From the NCBI GenBank assembly GCA_020431405.1, contig JAGQIK010000637.1, positions 1 to 48,656 of the forward strand: DNA of 48,656 nt, written 5' to 3'. Below are positions 18,330-27,178 of the stretch, one piece after another. The number at the start of each line of letters is the position of its first letter. Positions within the stretch are counted from its first letter, which is position 1. The translations under genes and the position numbers were made by a program. The DNA is from Myxococcales bacterium (lineage in GTDB: Bacteria; Myxococcota_A; Polyangia; GCA-2747355). The notes under the pieces were generated by a model, which saw nothing but the letters and a program-made list of their open reading frames with translations, had not been told where the DNA came from and did not search any database.

Positions 18330-19287
18330 CAGCCGCGCCACCGTTCGGCTCGCTCTCGTCGAGCCCCGGATCCGGTGCGTGGTGTCCCTTGGGGTGCGCC
18401 TCGCCGTGGCTGCCCTGCGGCTCGATGTGCGAGGTGATGCGCGCGTCGAGATTGCCGAGGGCGGAGCGGATCTGCTGCTCCACCGCGGTGGCGCGCTGGT
18501 GCGCGACCTCCACCGTCAGCTCGCCGTCGACCAGCAGGTGCACCTCGACCCAGATCACGTCGTTGACCCGGCGCTGGCGCAGCTGGTGGAAGGCGCGGAT
18601 CTTCCCGTCGGCGACGGCCTGCTCGAGCGACGCGACGACACGCTTGCTGTGCTCGGGGTCGGCCGCGTCCATCAAGCCGCGGTAGGCCTGGCGCAGCAGA
18701 CCGACACCTTCGAAGGCGATGCGCAGCGCGACGAGGATGCCGGTGAGCGGGTCGATCCAGCGCTGCCCGCTGAGCCACGCGATGGCGACACCCACCACCA
18801 CGCCGAGGCTGGTCCACATGTCGCTCAGCACGTGCTTGCCGTTGGCGACGAGCACGATGCTGTCGAGGCGGCGGCCCTGGCGCACCAGCGCCAAGCCGAG
18901 CGCCAAGTTGATCAACCCCAGCCCACCGCCGATGGCGAGGCCCCAGCCGAGGTTTCGCAGCGGCGGCTTTTCGATCCAGCTCAGGGTGCTCTGATAGAGC
19001 GTCACGGCGGCGGCGGCCATGATCAGCGCGCCTTCGAAGCCCGCCGAGAGGTAGGCGATCTTGCCGTGCCCGTAGGGGTGACCGGCGTCATCGGGCTGCG
19101 CCGCGTACCACAGCGCGTAGGCCGCGAGGCCCGTCGCGACGCCGTGCACCAGCGACTCGGCCGCGTCGGAAAACATCGCCGCGCTCGAGGTCAGGGTGTA
19201 GGCCGTGACCTTGCCGCCGAGCATCAGCAGCGACGCGCTGAGGCTGATCCACATCGCGGTCCAGCCCTGGCGATCGACGCTGCTCAT
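18322..19287 (-). CDS. Cation diffusion facilitator (CDF) metal transporter
   Basis: The 321-residue protein has six hydrophobic helices and then a cytoplasmic domain of about 80 residues (from residue 205), the CDF layout. In helix 2 the metal site reads SDAAESLVHG and in helix 5 GKHVLSDMWTS, giving the HxxxD half of the site, while the helix 2 half carries Ser in place of the second Asp, as in several CDF subgroups. The C-terminal tail is His-rich (GSHGEAHPKGHH) and may sense or pass metal. The substrate is probably Zn, Co, Fe or Mn in exchange for protons. It is the last gene of a likely four-gene operon, 18 bp after the kinase-hydrolase fusion. Confidence 0.9.
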   Translation of the reverse strand: MSSVDRQGWTAMWISLSASLLMLGGKVTAYTLTSSAAMFSDAAESLVHGVATGLAAYALWYAAQPDDAGHPYGHGKIAYLSAGFEGALIMAAAAVTLYQSTLSWIEKPPLRNLGWGLAIGGGLGLINLALGLALVRQGRRLDSIVLVANGKHVLSDMWTSLGVVVGVAIAWLSGQRWIDPLTGILVALRIAFEGVGLLRQAYRGLMDAADPEHSKRVVASLEQAVADGKIRAFHQLRQRRVNDVIWVEVHLLVDGELTVEVAHQRATAVEQQIRSALGNLDARITSHIEPQGSHGEAHPKGHHAPDPGLDESEPNGGAAAS

Positions 19288-19305
19288 CGGTAAACGGTCA
19301 GACCA

Positions 19306-20862
19306 CTAGGCCCAGAGGCGCGCGAGCAGCGGCAGGCTGCCGGCGATGATGTCGTCGATGACGTCGCCGAGACCGTGGTCAGAGTCGAGCATCGTCAGCT
19401 TGACGTTGGGGCGCTCGGCGGCGAACTGCTCGGACAGCTCGGGATCGACGTCGGCGTCGTTGCGGCCGTGAAAGATCAGCGTCGGCACGCGCACGTCGGG
19501 AAAGGCCGCGTGCTGCTCGGCGTCTTCGATCAGCCCGTAGCCGATCTGCTCCTCGGTGCCGCTGCCGAAGTGATGCAGCGTCAGCTCGCCGCGCTCGCGC
19601 CAGCGCGCGAGCTCGTCGGCGCCGATGCGCTGGCTCCAGCGGCGCAGAAAATCGAAGGCCGGACACATCAGCACGCAGGCTGCGACCTGCTCGGATTGCG
19701 CGGCGAACAGCGACGCCGCGTAGCCGCCGAGGCTCGAGCCGATCAGCAGCAGCGAGCCGGGCGGTGCGTCGCCGGCGAGCCGTTCGAGCAGACGAAGCTG
19801 ACGCGACATGGTCAGCCCGCGAAAGTCGCCCTCGTTGAGGTCGGGGATCACGACGTCGACACCGCGCGCCTCGAGCGCTTGACGAAAGCGCTGCGCCTTG
19901 AACGAGCCCGGCGAGGAGGCGAAGCCGTGCAGGTAGATCACGCGCCGTCGCGCGAAACGCTCGCGCCGCTTCACCAGCGCCATCGCCGCGCCGAGCAGCG
20001 CAGCGCGCGCGCCGAGCTCGGCGGTGACGATCGTCGGCGCTTCGCCACGCTCGAACAGCTCCGCTAGCTGCGACTCGAGCGAGGGAACGAACAGCGGCGC
20101 GCTGCGCGCGATGCCGCCGCCGAGCACCACGCGGTCGGCGCCGAACTCGCGCAGCGAGCGACCGACGCCGACGGCGAGGGCACGCCCGAGGTGCTCGAAC
20201 AGCGCACACGCCTCGTGCTCTCCGTCGCGCGCCCGCTTGGCGATCTCGGCGACGCTGACCAGCGGCTCCTCACCGCCACCGCCGCAGGTACGCGCGTAGC
20301 GCCGCATCAGCGCGTCGCGCCCCACCTCGTCCTCGATGCTGTGGGCCGAGCCCGCGAACGGCGCGCGCCACAGCTCGCCACCCGGCACGACACCCGCCCC
20401 TTCGCGCACGATCTCGCCGTCCACGGCGTAGGCGCTGCCGAGCCCGGTGCCGAGGGTCAGCGCCAACAGCCGTCGCGCGCCGCGCCCGGCGCCGGCGTGA
20501 AGCTCGCCCAGGCAGAACGCGTCGGCGTCGTTGAGCGCGACGATGGGCACGTCGGGGCGGCCGACCAGCTCGAACCACGAGCGCCCGTAGAGCGCGCGCA
20601 GCTTGTGCGTCATCCACGCCGTGCCGCTCGGATAGTGCGCCGGCGCCGGCGCGGCGACGGCGATGCCCTGCACTGGCGCGCCGGGCGCGGCTGCCTCGGC
20701 GGCGGCAGCGAGCGCCGCGAGGTCCTGCCCGATCTCGTCGAAGCTGCCGTCAGCGCGCAGCGGCGCTTGTGACGGCTCGGCGAGCAGCTGCCCGCTGTCG
20801 ACGTCCACCAACGCGGCGGCGGCGGTGGTGCCGCCGATGTCGAATGCCAGCACAGTGCGCAT
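19306..20862 (-). CDS. Fusion of ROK-family sugar kinase and YqiA-like serine hydrolase
   Basis: Residues 1 to about 300 are a ROK kinase: DIGGTTAAAA binds phosphate, ALNDADAFCLGE carries the catalytic Asp, and LTLGTGLGSAYAVDG follows. The HxCxCGxxGCxE zinc motif of many ROK proteins is absent. Residues about 305-518 are an alpha/beta hydrolase: IYLHGFASSPGSFKAQ, nucleophile GSSLGG, acid in FHGRNDADV and His in DSDHGLGD, similar to the YqiA/YcfP esterase group. One uninterrupted frame covers both halves, with no stop or start that would separate them convincingly. The link of a sugar kinase to an esterase suggests de-esterification and phosphorylation of the same ligand, which is an inference. 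Confidence 0.88.
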   Translation of the reverse strand: MRTVLAFDIGGTTAAAALVDVDSGQLLAEPSQAPLRADGSFDEIGQDLAALAAAAEAAAPGAPVQGIAVAAPAPAHYPSGTAWMTHKLRALYGRSWFELVGRPDVPIVALNDADAFCLGELHAGAGRGARRLLALTLGTGLGSAYAVDGEIVREGAGVVPGGELWRAPFAGSAHSIEDEVGRDALMRRYARTCGGGGEEPLVSVAEIAKRARDGEHEACALFEHLGRALAVGVGRSLREFGADRVVLGGGIARSAPLFVPSLESQLAELFERGEAPTIVTAELGARAALLGAAMALVKRRERFARRRVIYLHGFASSPGSFKAQRFRQALEARGVDVVIPDLNEGDFRGLTMSRQLRLLERLAGDAPPGSLLLIGSSLGGYAASLFAAQSEQVAACVLMCPAFDFLRRWSQRIGADELARWRERGELTLHHFGSGTEEQIGYGLIEDAEQHAAFPDVRVPTLIFHGRNDADVDPELSEQFAAERPNVKLTMLDSDHGLGDVIDDIIAGSLPLLARLWA

Positions 20863-20865
20863 GAG

Positions 20866-21615
20866 CTAGCGCCGACTTTTGCGCTCGACCACGCTGCGCC
20901 CGATCAGCGAGAGCTTCTTGCCGCGCCGCTCGAGCAGCAGCGAGAAGACGAGGCCCTCGCGCGGGTAGCGGCCCGAGAGCAGGCACGCTCGTCCCACGCA
21001 ACGCGCGCTGTCGAGATAGAGGCCGTGCTTGGGCATCGTGCGCGTGACGAAGAGCCGCGTCTTGCCCACGCGCAGCGAGAGCTTGGCCGGCAGCGTCTTG
21101 CTCGACAGCGGCACCTGCTTGCGGTCGTGAAGGTAGCCCTTGATCGCCGCCAGCGCGGCGCGTAGCTCGGGCGGCTTGGCGGCGCGCCCACGCTTGGCTG
21201 CGGCGAAGTAGGCCGCCGCGTCCGGCAGCTGCGCCGAAAGGGCGTAGTTGCCGCCGCAAAGCCCTGCCGAGCCGCGCTTGTTGATGATCACGAAGCTGAC
21301 CTTGCCGCGCTGAAACGCTGGATCGCAGGGGCTCATGGGCTGCTTGAGCACGAAGCGCTTGCCGCGCACCTTGCCCTTGAAGCTGGCCAGCACCTCGAAG
21401 GTGAACACGCGCGGGCTGCGCGCGACCTTCACCGTGCGCGCCAGAAAGACCGTGCCGGCCATTCGCAGGTAGCCCTTGCCACCATCAAAGGGGCGCGCGC
21501 ACGAGCAGGCGTCGGCCGCGCGCGATGGCAAACAGAGCGCCAGCGCGGCGACGATGCCGAGCGCTAGGGTCCTTAGCGAACGCGAACGCAGATCACGGCG
21601 TGACGTCGATGACAT
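20866..21615 (-). CDS. Exported TIMP/netrin (NTR)-like domain protein
   Basis: The ATG at 21615 overlaps the previous gene by 43 bp; AGGAG lies about 8 bp upstream. The product has 249 residues. A signal peptide ends near ADA, so the mature protein would begin with C37-S-C39. Further Cys at 97 and 120, with strands such as VFTFEVLASFKG between, reproduce the spacing of the NTR/TIMP OB-fold, in which an N-terminal CxC pairs with two later Cys. A C-terminal half (residues 140-249) is of unknown nature and holds another Cys pair. In animals the fold inhibits metalloproteases; the bacterial role is unknown. Only 3 bp separate it from the kinase-hydrolase gene. Confidence 0.7.
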   Translation of the reverse strand: MSSTSRRDLRSRSLRTLALGIVAALALCLPSRAADACSCARPFDGGKGYLRMAGTVFLARTVKVARSPRVFTFEVLASFKGKVRGKRFVLKQPMSPCDPAFQRGKVSFVIINKRGSAGLCGGNYALSAQLPDAAAYFAAAKRGRAAKPPELRAALAAIKGYLHDRKQVPLSSKTLPAKLSLRVGKTRLFVTRTMPKHGLYLDSARCVGRACLLSGRYPREGLVFSLLLERRGKKLSLIGRSVVERKSRR

Positions 21616-22400
21616 CCTCTTCGCTCCTGTCTGAGCAGCTCGCGCTTGTCGACCTCGCCGGCCATACCACGCACGAGCAGACGATCTGACGTCCAATCGT
21701 TGCACGTCGAGCCCGACAGCAGCTGCCCGTCCGGGCGCGACCCGTGCCAGAGGTTCCCATCCTGCCAGTCGCCGGTGGTCTGGTCGACCTTGGCGCCGCT
21801 GAAAGTGTAGATCGTCGCGCCGGCCGGCCACTGCGTGGTGCTGAAGACCGCGCTCCAGCTGGCAAACAGCTGCGCGCCTTTGCTGTCGACCACCGGCAGC
21901 GGCGCGCGCTGCGCGTCGACGAGGTCGCGCGCGTTACGGCCGGCCGCCGAGAGGAACGCGCGATAGGTGCCAGCCCGGTTGGCGGCCGCAGCCTGCGCCG
22001 CGCACAGCGCGTCGGCACCGACGGCACCGCCGAGGTTGCCCTTGAAGGCCTGGTCGAGCGCGACCAGCTCGGTGCTGCCCACCGCGCCAGTGCCCGCATC
22101 GGTCGCCACGCTCGCGGCGCCATCCGCGTCGGCGCGCGCGCCGCCGTCGACGACGCCACCGCCCGGCGTGTCACCGCGAGCGGCATCGCTGTCGTTGCCG
22201 TCGCTCAGCCAGCCACCGGCCGCGTCGAAGCCTGGCGGTGGCGCCGGCGCGTCGCGGCACCAGGACGCAGCGCACGCGTCGGCCGTCCCGCTGGCCTCGT
22301 CGCCGGCACGCCCACGGCCTGCCGGACACGCGCCCAGCAGCACCAGCAGCGTCGACAACGCCAGCCGCGACAGGAGCATATGGCGATCGTACCGCATCAT
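21573..22400 (-). CDS. Lipoprotein with endostatin/collagen-NC10-like domain
   Basis: The 275-residue product has a lipobox (VLLGAC, C25), an Asp/Gly/Ala-rich linker to about residue 108, and a C-terminal domain strongly reminiscent of endostatin: ELVALDQAFKGNLGG, GADALCAAQAAAA, GTYRAFLSA, PVVDSKGAQLFASW, TIYTFSG and LWHGSRPDGQ occur in the right order. Cys at 133, 233, 263 and 271 match the two disulfides. The fold is related to C-type lectins, so glycan binding is plausible. It heads a likely operon (TIMP/netrin-like, kinase-hydrolase, CDF). The start may be the ATG at 22379 instead. Confidence 0.75.
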   Translation of the reverse strand: MMRYDRHMLLSRLALSTLLVLLGACPAGRGRAGDEASGTADACAASWCRDAPAPPPGFDAAGGWLSDGNDSDAARGDTPGGGVVDGGARADADGAASVATDAGTGAVGSTELVALDQAFKGNLGGAVGADALCAAQAAAANRAGTYRAFLSAAGRNARDLVDAQRAPLPVVDSKGAQLFASWSAVFSTTQWPAGATIYTFSGAKVDQTTGDWQDGNLWHGSRPDGQLLSGSTCNDWTSDRLLVRGMAGEVDKRELLRQERRGCHRRHAVICVRVR

Positions 22401-22467
22401 GGCGCCGCACCTTCCCCTACATGTGCGGTACTTGACGCGCCGTACCGTTTGTACTTAAACGAAATGC

Positions 22468-23328
22468 ATGGAGACGGCCCCGCGGCCGAGCGCAGAAGAC
22501 CTCGCCACGCTCGAGCCCTTCGAGCGTTTCTCGTTCGCGCTCGCAGACTTCGCAAACCGCAACGAGTCGGTGAAAGCCGCGACGGCTGCGTTTCTGCGCA
22601 CCGCCGGCATGAAGTGGGTCTACTACGCCTCTCGCCACCTGACGCACTTGGTCGGCTTTCGCGCGCTGAGCGCTTTCAAGCCGCGGCGCGGCGTGATCCT
22701 CGCCTGCAACCACCGCAGCTTCTTCGACATGTACCTCGTGACCTGCTGGCTCTATCGCGAGACGAGCCTGCTGCAACGCACCTACTTTCCGGTGCGCTCG
22801 GAGTTCTTCTACGAGCGACCCGCCGGCGTCGCGGTCAACCTGATCATGTCGATGATGGCGATGTACCCGCCCGTCTTTCGCGACCCCAAAAAGCGCGGCT
22901 TCAACAACTTCGGCCTCGCGCGGCTGGTCGAGCTGCTCGATCACCCGGGCACCGTCGTCGGCATGCACCCCGAGGGGCGGCGCAACCTCAGCGAAGATCC
23001 CTACGCCCTACTGCCGGCGCAGCCCGGCCTGGGGCGGCTGATCATGACCGCCAAGCCCGACGTGGTGCCCGTCTTCGTCAACGGCCTACTCAACGATCTG
23101 CCCGAACAGGTGCGCTCCAACCTCAACCGCACGGGCAAGCCGATCATCATCGTCGCCGGCGAGCCGCTCGACCTCTCCAACTTCTACGACAAGCCCAACC
23201 GCCTGCGCACGCAGAAGCAGGTCGCCGACCACGTGCTCGACGAGATCCGCAAGCTCGGCGAGGTCGAGCGCGCCCTGCGCGTCGACGTGCGCGACGCTCC
23301 GCGCGTCGGCCCCATCACCCACTCCTGA
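22468..23328 (+). CDS. 1-acyl-glycerol-3-phosphate acyltransferase-like (PlsC family)
   Basis: The 286-residue protein shows the acyltransferase motifs NHRSFFD (HX4D, residues 81-87) and HPEGRR (about 171-176). The family transfers acyl chains from acyl-CoA or acyl-ACP to lysophosphatidate or related lipids at the inner membrane. Hydrophobic segments are modest (around 126-137). It stands alone, divergent from the endostatin-like gene with 67 bp between them. It may instead acylate another lipid, such as an ornithine lipid. Confidence 0.88.
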   Translation: METAPRPSAEDLATLEPFERFSFALADFANRNESVKAATAAFLRTAGMKWVYYASRHLTHLVGFRALSAFKPRRGVILACNHRSFFDMYLVTCWLYRETSLLQRTYFPVRSEFFYERPAGVAVNLIMSMMAMYPPVFRDPKKRGFNNFGLARLVELLDHPGTVVGMHPEGRRNLSEDPYALLPAQPGLGRLIMTAKPDVVPVFVNGLLNDLPEQVRSNLNRTGKPIIIVAGEPLDLSNFYDKPNRLRTQKQVADHVLDEIRKLGEVERALRVDVRDAPRVGPITHS

Positions 23329-23396
23329 TCCCAGGGGTCACTCTACGGTCCACAACGCCGCGCAATCGCAGGCGTTCTAGACCACAATGACAAAAC

Positions 23397-24203
23397 CTAG
23401 CGCTGGCACTCGGGGCAGTAGAACGTCGAGCGCTGCTGCTGCACCACGCGCGCGATGACGCCCGCGCAGCCGCGCCGCGAGCAGCGCTCGCCCTCGCGCC
23501 CGTAGACCGCGAGGTACTGCTGGTACGAGCCCGTCACGCCGTGGGCGTCCTGAAAGTCCGAGAACGTGGTGCCGCAGTTTTCGATCGCGCGCTGCAGAAT
23601 CTCGCGCGTGGCGCGCAACAGCGCCGTCACCTGACGCGCCTCGAGCGTGCGCGTGCGGCGAAGCGGCGAGAGCTTGCAGCGAAAGAGGATCTCCGAGGCG
23701 TAGATGTTGCCGATGCCAACCAGCCGATCCTGCCGCATCAGAAACGCCTTGAGGTCCTGGTTGGCGCGCGCCACCAGCTCGCCGAAGGCCTCGCGCGTCA
23801 GCGTCTCGTCGAGCGGGTCGACGCCGGCGGGCGCGATGTCGGCGAGCGCGTCGGCGATCTCGATCACGCCGAAGCGGCGCGTGTCGTAGAACAGAAGCTG
23901 CGCGCCATCGAGCACGAAGCGCGCGCGTAGATGCGCTCGCTCGTGCGGCGCGCGCGCGCTCTCGCCGTGCCAGATCAGCCGCCCTGTCATGCGCAGGTGC
24001 ACCGTGCAGTAGAGCGCGGGAGCGAGCTCGATCAGCACCAGCTTGCCGAGCCGGCGCACCGCCGTGACCTCGCGCCCCGCCAGGCGCGCCGGGTCTTTCG
24101 GTTTGAGCCGCGCGCGGTCGATGATCTCGAGCCGCTGCACGCGATGGCCGACCATCGGCGCCAGCTGCCGCGCGATCGTCTCGACCTCGGGGAGCTCCGG
24201 CAT
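23397..24203 (-). CDS. mutM: Formamidopyrimidine-DNA glycosylase
   Basis: MutM/Fpg removes 8-oxoguanine and formamidopyrimidines and cuts abasic sites. The N-terminus MPELPEVETI carries the catalytic Pro2 and Glu3, KL of RRLGKLVLIEL supplies the conserved Lys, and the helix-two-turn-helix segment VGIGNIYASEILF is present. A C-terminal zinc finger uses C-x5-C and C-x2-C (CSRRGC, CPEC). The length of 268 residues is normal. Its ATG overlaps the mnmA stop by one base (TGATG), so it is translationally coupled. Confidence 0.96.
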   Translation of the reverse strand: MPELPEVETIARQLAPMVGHRVQRLEIIDRARLKPKDPARLAGREVTAVRRLGKLVLIELAPALYCTVHLRMTGRLIWHGESARAPHERAHLRARFVLDGAQLLFYDTRRFGVIEIADALADIAPAGVDPLDETLTREAFGELVARANQDLKAFLMRQDRLVGIGNIYASEILFRCKLSPLRRTRTLEARQVTALLRATREILQRAIENCGTTFSDFQDAHGVTGSYQQYLAVYGREGERCSRRGCAGVIARVVQQQRSTFYCPECQR

Positions 24204-25309
24204 CAGGCCGCGCGCTCTTCGGCGGGCAGCGCGCGATCGATCCAGCCGCCACCGATCACGCGCTCGCCGTCGTAGAGCACCGCCGCCTGTCCCGGTGTCA
24301 CGGCGCGCTCGGGCTCGGCGAAGCGTACGAGCACGCCGTCGCCGTCGGCGGCGCGCTCGAGCTCGGCCTGCACCGCCTCGTGGCGATAGCGCACCTTGAC
24401 CTGACAGGCGCGCCGCTCGCCCGGCGCCACCTCGTCGTGCCAGCGCATCGCCCGCGCGACCAGCCCGACGCTCTCGAGGCTGCGAACGTCGGTGTCGATG
24501 ACCACGTCACCGCTAGTCGCGTCGATCGACACAACGTACGCGCGCGCGCCGAGCGCCACGCCGAGCCCCTTGCGCTGACCGACCGTGAAGCGATGCACGC
24601 CGTCGTGCTCGCCGAGCACGCGCCCGCCGCGATCGACAAAACGTCCCGGCTTCGCCGCGCCGCCGAAGGCCTCGCGCAGGCTCTCGGCGAGATCGCTGCG
24701 CTGCGCGATGCACGCGTCCTGGCTCTCGGCGCGCGCCGCGTTGGGCAGCAGCAAGCCGCGCGCACGCTCGCGCACCTCGGCCTTGGTCAGCTCGCCGATG
24801 GGGAAGCGCGTCACGCGCAGCTGCTCGTCGCTGAGCGAGAACAGAAAGTACGACTGGTCCTTGTCCGCGTCGCGCCCGCGCAGAAGCCACGGCCTGCCGC
24901 CACCCGTTGGCTCGCGCACCACGCGCGCGTGATGCCCGGTGGCGACGAAGTCAGCGCCGAGCTCGCGCGCGCGCTCGTAGAGCAGCCCGAACTTCATCGT
25001 GTCGTTGCAGGCGACGCACGGGTTGGGCGTGCGCCCGCGCTCGTACTCGCGCCACGCCTGCGCGAGCACGACCTCGCGAAAGCGCTCGCGCCCGTTGATC
25101 ACGTAATGGCGGATGCCGAGCCGCCCCGCCGCCGCACGCGCCTCGGCCACACCCGCCACGCCGCAGCAAGAGCGCTCGTTGACCTGGTCGCTGCAGTCGA
25201 ATAGCTGCAGCGTGAGCGCCACCACCTCGAAGCCCTGCTCGAGCAGCAGCGCCGCGGCCACGCTCGAGTCGACGCCGCCCGACAGCGCGATCACAACCCG
25301 CGGGCTCAC
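24203..25309 (-). CDS. mnmA: tRNA-uridine 2-sulfurtransferase MnmA
   Basis: MnmA adds sulfur to U34 of tRNA Lys, Glu and Gln. The PP-loop LSGGVDSSVAA lies at residues 9-19. Catalytic Cys candidates are in PNPCVACN and SQDACIAQ, and the central ATGHHARV is typical. Start is GTG at 25309, overlapping the cysteine desulfurase stop by 4 bp. The genetic link is functional, because the desulfurase supplies the sulfur. Length of 368 residues is normal. Confidence 0.96.
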   Translation of the reverse strand: MSPRVVIALSGGVDSSVAAALLLEQGFEVVALTLQLFDCSDQVNERSCCGVAGVAEARAAAGRLGIRHYVINGRERFREVVLAQAWREYERGRTPNPCVACNDTMKFGLLYERARELGADFVATGHHARVVREPTGGGRPWLLRGRDADKDQSYFLFSLSDEQLRVTRFPIGELTKAEVRERARGLLLPNAARAESQDACIAQRSDLAESLREAFGGAAKPGRFVDRGGRVLGEHDGVHRFTVGQRKGLGVALGARAYVVSIDATSGDVVIDTDVRSLESVGLVARAMRWHDEVAPGERRACQVKVRYRHEAVQAELERAADGDGVLVRFAEPERAVTPGQAAVLYDGERVIGGGWIDRALPAEERAA

Positions 25310-26493
25310 GACGCCGCCCTCCGATCACCCGCGCGCGCGCTCGCCTCGCGCAGCCGCGCCACCACCGGCACCAGCGCCTCGACCACGCCCTCCACATCAG
25401 CGGCGCTCGTCTGCCGACCGAGCGAAAAGCGCAGCGTCGAGAGCGCGAGCTCGTCGCTGACGCCCATCGCCTGCAGCACGTGCGACGCCTCGCGCTTGCC
25501 CGACGCACAGGCCGAGCCCACCGAGACGCAGTAGCCGCCGAGATCGAGGTTCATCACCAGCGCCTCGCCCGCCGCCCCGGCAAAGCCGCAGCTCGCCGTG
25601 TTGCCGAGGCGCCGCTGGCGATCGCCGTGAAACGTCACCGACGGGATGCGCTCGGCGAGCAGCTGCTCGAGGCGGTCACGCAGCGCGGCGACACGCGGCG
25701 CATCCTCGCCAAGCCGCGCGCGCGCCAGCTCGGCCGCGGCGCCAAAACCCACGATGCCGGCCACGTTCTCCGTACCGGCGCGCCGCCGCATCTCCTGCGC
25801 GCCACCGCGCACCTGCGGCTCGAGCGCGACGTCGCGGCGCAGCACCAGCGCGCCGACGCCCTTGGGTCCGTAGATCTTGTGCGCCGAGAGGCTCAGCAGG
25901 TCGACACCGAGCGCGCCCATGTCGACCGCGACCTTGCCTGCCGCCTGCACAGCGTCGGTGTGAAAGCGCGCCCCGCGCGCGTGCGCGATGCTCGCCAGCT
26001 CGGCGACGGGCTGCAGCGTACCGACGTCGTTGTTGGCCAACATCACGCTGACCAGCGCCGTCTGCTCGCAGACCAGCGCGCGCAGTGCCTCCGGATCGAC
26101 CAGCCCCGCAGCCGTCACCTCGAGCCGCCGCACGACGAAGCCGCGCGCCTCGAGCGCCGCCGCGTGCTCGAGCACCGCGGGGTGCTCGATGCGGCTGACG
26201 ATCAGCTCGCGCCGCGCAGGCTCGCTCGCCGCCACCGCCGCCTGCATCACGCCCGCGAGCGCCAGGTTGTCGGCCTCGCTGCCGCCCGACGTGAACGTCA
26301 CCTCGCTCTCGCTCGCGCCCACCAGCTCGGCGACCTGCCGACGCGCGCGATCGATGCCGCGCCGCGCCGCCTGTCCGGCCGCGTGCACGCTGCTCGGGTT
26401 GCCGTGATGCTCGCGCAGATAAGGCAGCATCGCCTCGAGCACGGCGGGATCGAGCGGTGTGGTGGCGTTGTGGTCGAGATAGATCATGGGCAC
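25306..26493 (-). CDS. Cysteine desulfurase (IscS/NifS family)
   Basis: This PLP enzyme takes sulfur from cysteine and hands it to acceptors such as MnmA, encoded next. YLDHNATTPLD opens the protein, PLP-binding Lys206 is in LSAHKIYGPKG, and the persulfide Cys329 is in VGSACASGKREASHVL. The loop after Cys is the long, class I (IscS/NifS) type. Start is GTG 26493 or, better, ATG 26487, with TACGCT upstream as a possible -10 of a leaderless mRNA. No iscU, iscA or iscR is present, so its main job here is probably tRNA thiolation. Confidence 0.95.
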   Translation of the reverse strand: MPMIYLDHNATTPLDPAVLEAMLPYLREHHGNPSSVHAAGQAARRGIDRARRQVAELVGASESEVTFTSGGSEADNLALAGVMQAAVAASEPARRELIVSRIEHPAVLEHAAALEARGFVVRRLEVTAAGLVDPEALRALVCEQTALVSVMLANNDVGTLQPVAELASIAHARGARFHTDAVQAAGKVAVDMGALGVDLLSLSAHKIYGPKGVGALVLRRDVALEPQVRGGAQEMRRRAGTENVAGIVGFGAAAELARARLGEDAPRVAALRDRLEQLLAERIPSVTFHGDRQRRLGNTASCGFAGAAGEALVMNLDLGGYCVSVGSACASGKREASHVLQAMGVSDELALSTLRFSLGRQTSAADVEGVVEALVPVVARLREASARAGDRRAAS

Positions 26494-26532
26494 AGCGTAG
26501 ATCCCGCTCGCTTAGCATTCTCCCGGCGGCTG

Positions 26533-27132
26533 TCAACCGCCGTCGTCCTCGCCGCCTAGGCCGCGCGCGCGCGCGAGCTGCTCGCGATCGTTGACGTTGA
26601 TCAAGCGTCGCCAGTCGTCAGGCGGCGCTACGGCGCGCGCCCCCAGCGCGTCGAGCAACCCCTGCAGCGAGCGCTGCCCCTCGGCGAGCCGCCGGCGCAC
26701 CAGGTGCCGCGCTGCGCGCGAGTAAAGCGCGAACACCGGCTGCCAGCGATCGCCGCCGCGATAGGCCACCGCCGCGTCGCTGTCGACACGCGCCGCCAGC
26801 AGCGGGGCCAACCAGGCGTGCCGAAGATGCGCCAGGTCGCCGGCCACCAGCAGCAGCCAGCGCTCGTCCGCGCGCAGATCGCCGAGCGCAGCGAGCAGCC
26901 CGACGAGCGGTCCCTGATGCGACCCGTCGTCGGCGATGGTCTCGATGCCCAGATCGGCGTACTTGTCTGCCTCGTCGGCGACGGCCACTACGCGCGAAGC
27001 GACCGGCCGTAGCTCTGCGGCAACGTGAGCGAGCAGCGACACGCCGTCGATCTCGGCGCGCAGCTTGTCACCGTCGCCGAAGCGACGCGATCGCCCGCCG
27101 GCGAGCAGGTATGCTGGCAGCGCTTCTTTCAT
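26533..27132 (-). CDS. MobA-like molybdenum cofactor guanylyltransferase
   Basis: The 199-residue protein begins AYLLAGGRSRRFGDGDKL, the nucleotide-binding signature of MobA/MobA-like NTP transferases, and has LLVAGDLAHL, where GD marks the metal-binding Asp. The likely reaction is attachment of GMP (or CMP) to molybdopterin. The C-terminal NVNDREQL resembles the NiNTPeDL motif of MobA. Start ATG 27132 has GGAG upstream. It is divergent from the phosphatase gene, with 46 bp between. No other cofactor-assembly gene is near. Confidence 0.85.
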   Translation of the reverse strand: MKEALPAYLLAGGRSRRFGDGDKLRAEIDGVSLLAHVAAELRPVASRVVAVADEADKYADLGIETIADDGSHQGPLVGLLAALGDLRADERWLLLVAGDLAHLRHAWLAPLLAARVDSDAAVAYRGGDRWQPVFALYSRAARHLVRRRLAEGQRSLQGLLDALGARAVAPPDDWRRLINVNDREQLARARGLGGEDDGG

Positions 27133-27178
27133 CCTCGCTCCGTTGATCGCTTGACCCGCGGCCAGGTCGCTGGCGATC

